44,133 bases of DNA from Flavobacteriaceae bacterium (GTDB taxonomy: Bacteria; Bacteroidota; Bacteroidia; Flavobacteriales; Flavobacteriaceae). Position 1 is the stretch's first letter. Every line of letters starts with the position of its first letter. Under the pieces are notes generated by a model. The model was not told the DNA's origin. It worked only from the letters and a program-made list of their open reading frames with translations, and ran no database searches. Position numbers and translations under genes: made by a program. Where the stretch lies: the NCBI GenBank assembly GCA_002707025.1, contig PALG01000016.1:1-44133 (forward strand). The letters are read 5' to 3'. This document shows positions 15,736-24,031 of the stretch, one piece after another.

Positions 15736-16965
15736 ATGCTAAAAAACCAATCGCTTTCCCAACTCGAATTTATTGCCTTAATGGCCTCGCTCATGTCGGT
15801 CGTAGCCTTGGCTATTGATGCCCTATTGCCCGCTTTGGACGTGATTGGGATTACCATTGGTACGCAAAATACAGCCGACAACCAACTGATCATTACCATG
15901 ATTTTCCTAGGGCTGGGTGTAGGCCCCTTACTTTTCGGGCCCATTTCAGATGCCATGGGGCGTAAACCCATTGTATACATGGGCTTTGCCCTGTTCCTGG
16001 TGGCCAGTATCGTTTGCGTGTTTGCCCAAAGCTTGGAAGTGATGATCGTGGGACGGATTTTACAAGGAATTGGGCTCTCGGCCCCACGTACTATTTGTAT
16101 TGCGATTATTCGCGATCTCTACCATGGCGATTATATGGCCCGTATTCTTTCGTTTGTTACGGTGGTGTTTTTATTAATTCCCATTGTCGCTCCCGCTGCG
16201 GGAAAGTTTGTGCTGGACCACTACAATTGGCAAGGTATTTTTTACGCTCAGTTAGGGTTTAGCGCTTTGGTCTGTGCCTGGTTTTGGAAACGACAAAGGG
16301 AAACCCTTGCCGTTGAAAAGCGGGTGCCGTTTACGCGACACTTGTTTATGGATGGCTTTAAGCAGGTAGTTAGGGAGAAGTCCACCATGGGCTATACCCT
16401 TATTTCGGGGTTTGTCTTTGGATCGTTTATGGTATACTTGAGCGGTTCCCAACAAATTTTTGAAGTGCAATATGGCATGAAGGAGGAATTCCCTTTTATT
16501 TTTGCGGGACTCTCTATTGCTATAGGCTTGGCTATTTTTACCAACGGAAGCCTCGTTTTAAAATTTGGCATGCAAAAAATGGTCTCTACGGCCCTCCTCG
16601 GCTTCTTTATTATTAGTACCCTGTATGTGGTGTTGTTCTACGGACAGGAAAATCCGAGTATCTGGGTCATTATGGGATTTTTTGGCCTGCAGTTTTTCGC
16701 TATCGGATTTCTCTTCGGAAACCTTCGTGCTTTAGCCATGGAGCCCATGGGACATATCGCAGGAATTGCTGCGGCCATCACGGGATTGATCTCTACCTTA
16801 ATGGCCATTCCCATTAGTACCTTTATTGGCCGGTTTATTGAATACAAGGTCTGGCCTATCTTTTTTGGCTTTATGATCTGCTCCTTTATTTCGCTATGGC
16901 TGATGCAGTATAGCAAAAAAGCTGCCCGTAAAAAGCAGCTTTTAATGAATGGGGAGTCGCAGTAA
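15736..16965 (+). CDS. MFS drug-resistance transporter, Bcr/CflA type
   Basis: Starting at ATG 15736 the protein has 409 aa and about 12 hydrophobic segments. Typical Bcr/CflA features are ALAIDALLPALDVIG in the first helix, GPISDAMGRKPIVY after the second (MFS motif A), and GRILQGIGLSAPRTICIAIIRDLY in the fourth to fifth. The family exports drugs and small metabolites by proton antiport across the inner membrane. A longer frame would begin at a TTG inside the promoter and is rejected. It stands alone and is convergent with the next gene. Confidence 0.92.
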   Translation: MLKNQSLSQLEFIALMASLMSVVALAIDALLPALDVIGITIGTQNTADNQLIITMIFLGLGVGPLLFGPISDAMGRKPIVYMGFALFLVASIVCVFAQSLEVMIVGRILQGIGLSAPRTICIAIIRDLYHGDYMARILSFVTVVFLLIPIVAPAAGKFVLDHYNWQGIFYAQLGFSALVCAWFWKRQRETLAVEKRVPFTRHLFMDGFKQVVREKSTMGYTLISGFVFGSFMVYLSGSQQIFEVQYGMKEEFPFIFAGLSIAIGLAIFTNGSLVLKFGMQKMVSTALLGFFIISTLYVVLFYGQENPSIWVIMGFFGLQFFAIGFLFGNLRALAMEPMGHIAGIAAAITGLISTLMAIPISTFIGRFIEYKVWPIFFGFMICSFISLWLMQYSKKAARKKQLLMNGESQ

Positions 16966-16967
16966 GT

Positions 16968-17354
16968 TTACTGCTTTATTTCTTTGGCCATTTTAGCCAC
17001 ATCCAGTGGTTGCATGTCCGGACGTATTTTTTTGTATTTGTTAAACTGAATCCGAGTAAGGATTTCAGACATATCGGCGATCTCATCCAATTGCAAGCGG
17101 TATAGTTTTTCCAGTTTTTCCCGACCTTTTAATTGATCTTTGGCTTCTTGACTTAAAATAAGGTATTCTTCCACTTTCTTCTGAAATAAGATGCGCTGAT
17201 CGGCCTGAAGCCCTAATTCGGCATCATAAGAAGCGGTTAATTTTTGGGCTTGTCCTTCAAAAGTGTCGTTTACTTCGTATTGACTCACGACATCTTGTGA
17301 AAATCCGGAGGTAGCAATAAATAAAACGGTAAGTAAGGTAAATAAAGGTTTCAT
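16968..17354 (-). CDS. Small secreted helical protein, unknown
   Basis: The 128-aa protein has a signal peptide (MKPLFTLLTVLFIATSGFSQ) and a mature part that is charged and predicted helical, rich in Lys, Glu, Gln and Leu. This resembles, in style only, the Spy/CpxP-like periplasmic helical proteins (LGLQADQRILFQKKVEEYL then LEKLYRLQLDEIADM). No domain is recognised with confidence. It is convergent with the MFS gene, 2 bp apart. Confidence 0.7.
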   Translation of the reverse strand: MKPLFTLLTVLFIATSGFSQDVVSQYEVNDTFEGQAQKLTASYDAELGLQADQRILFQKKVEEYLILSQEAKDQLKGREKLEKLYRLQLDEIADMSEILTRIQFNKYKKIRPDMQPLDVAKMAKEIKQ

Positions 17355-17466
17355 AAACTAAGGGTTTATTACATAATAACCCATAAAGGGGGGTTCTGCA
17401 AAATTTTTACATAATTTAACGAATGCCAAAAGCACTTTTAGCATTTCAGCCATAAATATAGAAAAA

Positions 17467-17628
17467 CTATTCGTCTTCTGGGTGCTGGGTCTGTAAAACC
17501 AACTCTCCTTGATCGTTTAATACAAATGTCTCCTTTTTGGTGGTTTTTGTAAAATTGGAAGATCTCCTATAGTTACTCTGAAAGTCGGCATGTTTCTTTT
17601 TGGATGTTGTTTGTGTCATAATACTCAT
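17467..17628 (-). CDS. Small basic protein, 53 aa, hypothetical
   Basis: An ATG at 17628 opens 53 codons to a TAG at 17467. The product begins MSIMTQTTSKKKHADF, is rich in Lys, Thr and Ser, and ends in an acidic tail (QTQHPEDE). Codon use is like the neighbours, and the charged soluble composition looks protein-like rather than random. Its first codons overlap the -33/-7 region of the divergent lactonase promoter. No family is recognised and it could be spurious. Confidence 0.5.
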   Translation of the reverse strand: MSIMTQTTSKKKHADFQSNYRRSSNFTKTTKKETFVLNDQGELVLQTQHPEDE

Positions 17629-17639
17629 CTTTATATTTG
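17611..17639 (+). promoter_or_regulatory. Promoter of the gluconate operon
   Basis: TTG (17611-17613), an 18-bp spacer and TATATTTG (17632-17639) match the Bacteroidota consensus fully. The start codon at 17721 leaves a leader of about 75 nt, in which I see no clear riboswitch or hairpin. Confidence 0.8.
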
Positions 17640-17720
17640 CACAATTCCTTTGTAATAGTTTAAATTTAAAAGGATTTTTGGAGAATCGATGGCATTCAAC
17701 AAAACTTTAACAACCAACCT

Positions 17721-18713
17721 ATGATTTTTAAAAGACTATGGCTAGGTAGCTTAGCACTTGTGCTTTGTGTTAGTTGCAAAGAGCAACCCACCGCACCTCC
17801 TCCTGTAGAAGATAGCAACAACAAAGAAAAAACACTCCCAATGGCACAATTGGAACTGGAAATGAATTCCCAACTGGGGGAAGGTGCCTTTTGGGATACG
17901 GAAACCCAAGAACTGTACTGGGTGGATATTTTAGGGATGAAACTACATATCTATGATCCTCATAATAAGACTGACCGAACCTTTCAACTTCCTAGCCGTG
18001 TAGGAACCGTGGTACCGCAAACCGATAGTACCGTAGTGGTCGCTCTGGAAGATGGCATCTACCTACAAAACACGAAATCGGGAAGTTTGAAGCAACTTTC
18101 CAATATCGAAGCAGACTTGCCCGGCAACCGATTTAACGATGGGAAGTGTGACCCCAACGGCAATTTGTGGGTAGGTTCCATGCATCTGGCTGAAAAAGAA
18201 CCGGTGGCCAAACTGTATAAAGTCAATGCCAAAGGCGAGACAGAAACCATGCTGGACAATATTACCATTTCCAATGGCATTGTCTGGACCAAAGATGCCA
18301 AAACCATGTACTACATCGATACGCCTACGGGGAAAATTAGGGCGTTCGATTACGATAAAAGCAAGGCAACCATCAGTAACGAACGAGTGGCGGTGGTAGT
18401 GCCCGATAGTTTGGGTTTTCCCGACGGCATGGCCATCGATGCTGAGGATAAGCTTTGGGTGGGGATGTGGAATGGCAATGCCGTAATTCGATTCGATCCC
18501 ATAACCGGTACGGTCATGTCCAAAATTGAAGTCCCTGCGCATAACGTGACCAGTTGTGCTTTTGGCGGACCTAATCTAGACGAATTATACATCACCACGG
18601 CCACGGTCGATATGACCGAAGAAGAAAAGGTACAATATCCCTTGGCAGGTTCTTTGTTCAAAGTAAAGCCTGGCGTAAAAGGGGTTCCTTCCCCACTTTT
18701 TGCAACCGAATAA
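17721..18713 (+). CDS. SMP-30/gluconolactonase family lipoprotein
   Basis: The 330-aa protein has a lipoprotein signal (LALVLCVSC, Cys19) and a six-bladed beta-propeller of the SMP-30/gluconolactonase/LRE family. The metal-binding residues are visible: Glu in QLGEGAFW (about 55), Asn in RFNDGKCDPNGNLW and ISNGIVW, and Asp in FPDGMAID. The family opens sugar lactones to acids, here most likely glucono-1,5-lactone to gluconate on the outer side of the inner membrane or in the periplasm. Its stop overlaps the next gene's ATG (TAATG), so it is coupled to the gluconokinase/6PGDH fusion and GntP permease, which supports gluconolactone as substrate. Confidence 0.9.
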   Translation: MIFKRLWLGSLALVLCVSCKEQPTAPPPVEDSNNKEKTLPMAQLELEMNSQLGEGAFWDTETQELYWVDILGMKLHIYDPHNKTDRTFQLPSRVGTVVPQTDSTVVVALEDGIYLQNTKSGSLKQLSNIEADLPGNRFNDGKCDPNGNLWVGSMHLAEKEPVAKLYKVNAKGETETMLDNITISNGIVWTKDAKTMYYIDTPTGKIRAFDYDKSKATISNERVAVVVPDSLGFPDGMAIDAEDKLWVGMWNGNAVIRFDPITGTVMSKIEVPAHNVTSCAFGGPNLDELYITTATVDMTEEEKVQYPLAGSLFKVKPGVKGVPSPLFATE

Positions 18714-20593
18714 TGGGGCCAACTACCTACATTGTAATGGGTGTGAGCGGATCGGGAAAAACCACCGTAGGGAAATTATTGGCCGAAAAGCTAGCACTCC
18801 CCTACTACGATGCCGACGATTTTCATCCGGCCGAAAATGTGGCTAAAATGGCTTCAGGGGTTCCCTTAACCGATGCAGACCGCCTTCCCTGGCTTCAGGA
18901 AATGGAAGCAGCCATTCCTACTTGGAATAAAGGGGCGGTATTGGCTTGTTCGGCTTTAAAGGAAAGCTACCGACAAATCTTATCTCGGGGAAATGCTTCG
19001 GTAACTTGGATTTATTTGGAAGGTTCCTACAAAATCATCCTTCAGCGAATGCGTACCCGGGAGCATTTTATGAAACCTGAACTATTACAATCACAATTCG
19101 AGACCCTAGAACCGCCTGCCTATGGCATTCATCTAGATGTGAACCTGTCTCCAGAAACCTTGGTTTCAGAAATAGTAAAAAAAACGACCACTATGAATCA
19201 GTCACAATGGGGAATTATTGGAATGGGCGTAATGGGCCGTAGCTTGGCCAAGAACGCGCTTCAAAAGAACCATACCGTTTCGGTATACAATCGGAACACC
19301 CCTTCAGAAAAAGACGTGATCCCCAACCTCCTTTCGGAAGTAAATACTCCGAAACTACAAGGGTTTACCGAATTGGAAGCCTTTATGGCCTCCTTGGAAA
19401 CGCCCAGAAAAGTATTACTTATGGTGCCGGCAGGAGCTACCATAGACCTACTTTTAAAACAATTGTTGCCCTTTTTGGAAGCAGGGGATTTAATCATGGA
19501 CGGTGGCAATTCAGAGTATCAGGATACCCAACGCCGGGAGAAAATGATGCAAGACAAAGGGTTGCACTACTTAGGGATTGGAATCTCTGGCGGTGAAAAG
19601 GGGGCTTTGGAAGGGCCTTCCCTCATGGTGGGGGGTACTGTGGAAGCCTACGGAAAGGTGAAAGATATATTGGAATCCATTGCAGCAAGGGATTCCGATC
19701 TACAACCGTGCGTCGCCTTGTTGGGACCCAACGGTGCCGGCCACTATGTAAAAACCTTACACAATGGGATTGAATATGCCGAAATGCAGTTGCTGGCAGA
19801 GGTGTATGCGTTGTTGCGCCCTTCCCTTTCCTATCCTGAAATGGTCAATTTTTTACAGGAATGGAACGAAAACGCGGAAGCGAGCTTTCTATTGGAAACC
19901 GTATTGCACATTCTTCAGAAAAAAGAAAAGGACGACTATCTACTGGATAAGGTGTTGGATGTCGCCAAAAGCAAAGGTACCGGGACCTGGTCCAGCATTT
20001 CAGCCTTAACACAAGGGTATCCAGCAACTCTATTAATGGAAGCCGTTATGGCAAGGGCCATATCCCAAAGGAAATCACAACGGGAGGCGCTACAGGAACA
20101 ATTGGAAACCGAACCGTTTATCGCTACGTTGGGGTCTGAACTATTACGACAGGCATTCCAGTTTTCCCGAATCATCAATCATTACCAAGGATTGGAATTA
20201 ATTAAAACCACTTCCGCAGAAGAAGGTTGGAACATAGACCTGGCAGAAGTGGTACGGGTGTGGACCAACGGCTGTATTCTGCGATCGCAATTATTGAAAA
20301 CCTTACATCCGCTATTACGGGAAAACTCCGATTTATTATCGCAGGAAGGAATTCTGGAAATGCTTTCGGAATATGAAGTTTCTACCAAAAGCATTATTAC
20401 CTGGGGGCTGGAACAACGCACTCCGTTGCCCTGTATGTCGTCGGCACTACAATATTGGTTGGGAATGACTACGGCAGCTTCTTCCGCCAATCTCATTCAG
20501 GCCCTTCGGGATGCGTTTGGGGCCCATACCTTCCAACGGGTAGATGCTCCCCTTAGCGAATCGTTCACCGTTAATTGGGAAGCTCATGAGTAG
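18713..20593 (+). CDS. gntK-gnd: Gluconokinase / 6-phosphogluconate dehydrogenase fusion
   Basis: One uninterrupted 626-codon frame joins two enzymes. Residues 1-~158 are a GntK-type gluconokinase: Walker A GVSGSGKT (10-17), YYDADDFHPAENVAKM, and LACSALKESYR. Met161 (MNQSQWGIIGMGVMGR) begins a complete 6-phosphogluconate dehydrogenase: the nucleotide-binding GMGVMG, DGGNSEYQDT, SGGEKGALEGPSLM, catalytic Lys in HYVKTLHNGIEY, and the tail AFGAHTFQR. Together they convert gluconate to 6-phosphogluconate (ATP) and then to ribulose 5-phosphate plus CO2 (NADP+ or NAD+). The tail motif usually written FIHTNW reads SFTVNW here, so the conserved tail His that contacts substrate in other 6PGDHs is replaced. 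The ATG overlaps the lactonase stop, and its end overlaps the gntP start by 8 nt. Confidence 0.95.
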   Translation: MGPTTYIVMGVSGSGKTTVGKLLAEKLALPYYDADDFHPAENVAKMASGVPLTDADRLPWLQEMEAAIPTWNKGAVLACSALKESYRQILSRGNASVTWIYLEGSYKIILQRMRTREHFMKPELLQSQFETLEPPAYGIHLDVNLSPETLVSEIVKKTTTMNQSQWGIIGMGVMGRSLAKNALQKNHTVSVYNRNTPSEKDVIPNLLSEVNTPKLQGFTELEAFMASLETPRKVLLMVPAGATIDLLLKQLLPFLEAGDLIMDGGNSEYQDTQRREKMMQDKGLHYLGIGISGGEKGALEGPSLMVGGTVEAYGKVKDILESIAARDSDLQPCVALLGPNGAGHYVKTLHNGIEYAEMQLLAEVYALLRPSLSYPEMVNFLQEWNENAEASFLLETVLHILQKKEKDDYLLDKVLDVAKSKGTGTWSSISALTQGYPATLLMEAVMARAISQRKSQREALQEQLETEPFIATLGSELLRQAFQFSRIINHYQGLELIKTTSAEEGWNIDLAEVVRVWTNGCILRSQLLKTLHPLLRENSDLLSQEGILEMLSEYEVSTKSIITWGLEQRTPLPCMSSALQYWLGMTTAASSANLIQALRDAFGAHTFQRVDAPLSESFTVNWEAHE

Positions 20594-21926
20594 TATTTTA
20601 TTGATAGCCATTGTCTCCGGAATTGCCTTATTGCTATTCCTGATCCTGAAATTACGCATCCAAGCCTTTGTGGCGTTGTTAATTGCCAGCATAGCCGTAG
20701 GGATCATTGCAGGAATGCCCCCTTTGGAAATTATCGATACCATGAAAGATGGCATGGGAAATACCCTCGGCTTTGTAGCAGTGGTAGTAGGGCTGGGAGC
20801 CATGTTCGGGGCCATCTTGGAACACTCTGGCGGTGCCGAAGCGGTCGCTACTTTTTTATTGGGAAAAACCAAAAACAAGGGAGCGTCCTGGGCCCTAATG
20901 GGAACGGGATTCTTTGTGGCCATCCCCGTGTTTTTTGATGTGGCATTTATCATTTTGGTTCCCTTGATTTATTCGTTACAGCGAAAATCGAAAAAATCCT
21001 TATTGCTCTACGGAATTCCTTTACTGGCGGGATTGGCGATTACCCATGCCTTTATCCCCCCCACTCCGGGTCCCGTGGCAGTAGCCGATATTTTGAAAGC
21101 CGATCTGGGATGGGTGATTCTCTTCGGATTTATCGTGGGGATCCCCACAGCCATTGTAAGTGGCCCCCTCTTCGGAAAGTATATTGCCAAGCGTATTTAT
21201 GTTGCGGCCCCAGAGGAAGTTTCAGAAGCTGCTTCAGAAACCAAAAAATTGCCTTCGGTAGGGACCATTCTGGCCATTATAGGATTGCCCATTGTGCTTA
21301 TTGTTTGCAACACCTTACTGAATAGCCCATGGCTGGAAGGGGTGTTTTCTGAAGCTTTTGTAGGATGGATGAAAATGATAGGGCATCCGTTTACGGCCTT
21401 GATACTAGCCAATCTCTTCGCTTGGTATGTGTTGGGCATCCGTAAAAAGGTCCCCAAGGAAACCCTATTGAAGATTACTACAAAATCCATGGCCCCAGCC
21501 GGGATCATCATTTTGTTAACCGGTGCCGGCGGGGTGTTTAAGCAAATGCTTATCAATACGGGAGCGGGAGACCAATTGGCAGATTCCTTTGCCGAAATGG
21601 GGTTGAGTCCGTTGCTCTTTGCCTTTGTGGTGGCTGCCTTGGTACGTATCCTTCAGGGATCGGCTACGGTTGCCATGATTACCGCTGCAGGGGTAACCGC
21701 ACCTTTACTTACCCTAGCGACCGGAGAAATAGAGAAAGCGCTCTTGGTGATTGCCATTGCCGCTGGGGCTTCTATTTTATCGCACGTAAACGACAGCGGA
21801 TTCTGGTTGGTGAGTAAATATTTAGGGCTTTCCGAAAAGCAAACCTTTCGTAGCTGGACCGTGATGACCACCTTATTGGCTCTTACCGGTTTTACAACCG
21901 TTTGGCTCATTAGCTGGTGGGTTTAA
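20586..21926 (+). CDS. gntP: GntP family gluconate:H+ symporter
   Basis: I start at ATG 20586, which overlaps the upstream fusion gene by 8 nt and gives 446 aa beginning with a membrane helix; a longer frame from 20544 would put a polar tail first. There are about 12 hydrophobic segments. GntP family patterns include KDGMGNTLGFVAVVVGLGAMFGA, FIPPTPGPVAVA, and HVNDSGFWLVSKY near the end. It imports gluconate or related sugar acids with protons through the inner membrane. It supplies substrate for the coupled kinase/dehydrogenase. Its stop TAA shares the sequence TTAA with the stop of the convergent rlmI. Confidence 0.95.
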   Translation: MSSILLIAIVSGIALLLFLILKLRIQAFVALLIASIAVGIIAGMPPLEIIDTMKDGMGNTLGFVAVVVGLGAMFGAILEHSGGAEAVATFLLGKTKNKGASWALMGTGFFVAIPVFFDVAFIILVPLIYSLQRKSKKSLLLYGIPLLAGLAITHAFIPPTPGPVAVADILKADLGWVILFGFIVGIPTAIVSGPLFGKYIAKRIYVAAPEEVSEAASETKKLPSVGTILAIIGLPIVLIVCNTLLNSPWLEGVFSEAFVGWMKMIGHPFTALILANLFAWYVLGIRKKVPKETLLKITTKSMAPAGIIILLTGAGGVFKQMLINTGAGDQLADSFAEMGLSPLLFAFVVAALVRILQGSATVAMITAAGVTAPLLTLATGEIEKALLVIAIAAGASILSHVNDSGFWLVSKYLGLSEKQTFRSWTVMTTLLALTGFTTVWLISWWV

Positions 21927-23140
21927 GAAAAGCGGTAGTACCGACACTTCAAATAAGCCCCTTCCGGAAAGGCAATGGGATGATCGCTATCGTGGTAGGT
22001 GGTGTCTAGGACTTTATACTTCCGTTGGGAAGCCTGCAATGCGGTTTCATTGATTTCAAAAAAAACTTCGGAAGTCACCCGGGAAGAACAGGAAGCCAAG
22101 ACCAATAAGCCCTTAGGGGCGGTTAGTTGTATTCCCAACCTAGCCAATTGTTGGTATTTTTTTAAAGCTACGGCAACTTCGGAAGCACGTTTGGCAAAAC
22201 TGGGCGGATCGATGACCACCACATCAAATTGTTTTCCTTGATCGATAAGGTTTTGAAGCACTTCAAAAGCATCCCCTGCAATGGTATGGTGGGTTCCACT
22301 ATAGCTATTTAATTGAACGTTCTGTTGCGCAAGCTCCAAAGCCTGTGCACTAATATCCACACTGGTCACTGCTTTGGCGCCTCTAGCCAAGGCATGCACC
22401 GAGAATCCGCCGGCATAGGCAAACACATCCAATACGGTTTTGGCTTTCGATAACTCCCCTACCCGTTTCCGGTTGTAGCGATGGTCCAAAAAATAACCGG
22501 TTTTATGGCCTTTAATAACGTTTGCTGAAAAATGGACTCCATGCTCCAAAAAAGGAACATTTTCCTCGTTTAAAGTGCCATAGATCACACTTCCATCTTC
22601 AAAGAGAGGTGTTTCCTTCAGTTTTTGGACATTTCTACTCAGTCGAAGGACCCCCGTCGTTGTTTTAGAGTAGTTCATTAAAAACCCGAGAATCGTTGTT
22701 AAGTAAGGCCACCAAATCGCACTGTAAACCTTTACGACCAATACTTCGGCGTAGACATCGGCAATGAGGCCCGGAAACCCATCATTTTCCCCAAAGAGGA
22801 GTCGGTAGCTATTGGTCTGGGTTTTCAATAATTCCTTCCGAAGGGAAAATGCCAGGGCTATTTTTTCCTCGAAAAAATTGGAATCCAGCTTAGTTCCTCC
22901 CTCAAAATGAAGCATTTTAATTCGAATAGGCGAATACGGATCGTACAAGCCCACCCCCATGACTTTGTTGTCCTTTACACTAAATACTATGGCAATATCG
23001 CCCGGTTCCCCTTCTTTGTTGATTTTCTCAATACTGTTGGAGAAAATCCAGGGATGGTGTTTGCGTACGCTACGTTCCCCTTCCGAAGTAAGCTTTATCG
23101 CAAGGGTTTTAGGAGTATAGGATGTAAATGAGGGAATCAC
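21923..23140 (-). CDS. rlmI: 23S rRNA (cytosine-C5) methyltransferase, RlmI family
   Basis: The 405-aa protein has an N-terminal PUA-like RNA-binding domain (1-~80, RSVRKHHPWIFSNSI), a middle RlmI-type region with GENDGFPGLIADVY, and a C-terminal Rossmann methyltransferase domain. The latter has VLDVFAYAGGFSVHALARGA (SAM-binding), DPPSFA, and a catalytic Cys in LASCSSRV. The family methylates C1962 of 23S rRNA (E. coli numbering). It overlaps the stop of the upstream TerC gene by 4 nt (ATGA), so it is translationally coupled to it. Confidence 0.9.
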   Translation of the reverse strand: MIPSFTSYTPKTLAIKLTSEGERSVRKHHPWIFSNSIEKINKEGEPGDIAIVFSVKDNKVMGVGLYDPYSPIRIKMLHFEGGTKLDSNFFEEKIALAFSLRKELLKTQTNSYRLLFGENDGFPGLIADVYAEVLVVKVYSAIWWPYLTTILGFLMNYSKTTTGVLRLSRNVQKLKETPLFEDGSVIYGTLNEENVPFLEHGVHFSANVIKGHKTGYFLDHRYNRKRVGELSKAKTVLDVFAYAGGFSVHALARGAKAVTSVDISAQALELAQQNVQLNSYSGTHHTIAGDAFEVLQNLIDQGKQFDVVVIDPPSFAKRASEVAVALKKYQQLARLGIQLTAPKGLLVLASCSSRVTSEVFFEINETALQASQRKYKVLDTTYHDSDHPIAFPEGAYLKCRYYRFS

Positions 23141-23913
23141 TTTTTATTGATTTCCCGATTGATTTTCTTCTGGTAGCGGCTTTGCACTATGTCGATTAGA
23201 ATCAGTACCGCGATCACAAAGTAAAAGGTGGTCTTGCTCATGGCGGTAATTTCGTTGTTGAAGATGTGCATTTCGGCCAAATGCCCGCCTTCCGAAAGCA
23301 GCATGATTCCAACCACCAACAGGATAAATAGTCCCAGAACCTCGTACATACGATTCTTTTTAAGGAATTCGGTTACTTTTCCAGAAAGCCAAATCATAAG
23401 CAGCCCTCCTATCACAATAGCCGTGGCCATGACCCAGAATACATCGGTAAGGGCGATAGCACCCAAAATGGAATCGAAAGAAAACACAAGGTTCATCACC
23501 ACAATAGAAATGATGATGGAGGTGACCGATTTTGGTTTTTCATCTTTCTCTTCTTCATCCCTTAAACTCATCATGTGCCAAATTTCCTTCGTAGCGGTAT
23601 ACATAATAAACACCCCTCCAAATAGAATGATAATGCTATGAAGGTTAAAGGAGCCGTCCAAAAAGTTGTTTTCTGGCAAGACGAACCAAGGTTCCTGAAA
23701 TAAGGCAATAAGCTTGACCAAGACAAAAAGAAGGATGATACGAAGTACAATCGCCATTCCAATTCCCAAGGTACGCACTCGTTTTTGTTGGTCTTGGGGC
23801 GCTCTTTTCGATTCAATTGAAATATAGAGGAGGTTGTCCAGTCCTAAAACAGCCTGTAATAGGATCAATAAGGCAAGAGATACAAAATTTTCTGCAGTAA
23901 ATATGGCTTCCAT
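23137..23913 (-). CDS. TerC family integral membrane protein
   Basis: Starting at ATG 23913 gives 258 aa (MEAIFTAENFVSL); the longer frame's 13 extra residues are not family-like. Seven or so membrane segments are present with the family's acidic intramembrane motifs: LGLDNLLYIS near residue 28 and FSFDSILGAIALTD near 145. TerC/Alx-type proteins are linked to manganese export and metal loading of exoenzymes. It is coupled to rlmI downstream and is separated from the upstream ompA-like gene by a terminator. Confidence 0.9.
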   Translation of the reverse strand: MEAIFTAENFVSLALLILLQAVLGLDNLLYISIESKRAPQDQQKRVRTLGIGMAIVLRIILLFVLVKLIALFQEPWFVLPENNFLDGSFNLHSIIILFGGVFIMYTATKEIWHMMSLRDEEEKDEKPKSVTSIIISIVVMNLVFSFDSILGAIALTDVFWVMATAIVIGGLLMIWLSGKVTEFLKKNRMYEVLGLFILLVVGIMLLSEGGHLAEMHIFNNEITAMSKTTFYFVIAVLILIDIVQSRYQKKINREINKK

Positions 23914-23961
23914 AGTGGTTATTGGTTTGTTCAAAGATACATTGTCTATCAATTTTTCACA

Positions 23962-24011
23962 ATGCCTTTAGAAAAGGCATAAAAAAAGCCGGAAGTGTAA
24001 ATGCTTCCGGC
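23962..24011 (-). terminator. Terminator after the OmpA-like gene, with a second hairpin
   Basis: Read on the minus strand, GCCGGAAG (24011-24004) pairs with CTTCCGGC (23995-23988), followed by seven T residues: a strong intrinsic terminator. Directly beyond, ATGCCTTT (23980-23973) and AAAGGCAT (23969-23962) form another short hairpin. Confidence 0.85.
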
Positions 24012-24031
24012 CCTTTTGAGGATATTATCTA

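Noticed and set aside
22907-23641. Plus-strand frames opposite rlmI and the TerC gene
   Set aside because: They are antisense shadows of conserved genes, with Met/Ser/Ile-rich sequences lacking any motif.
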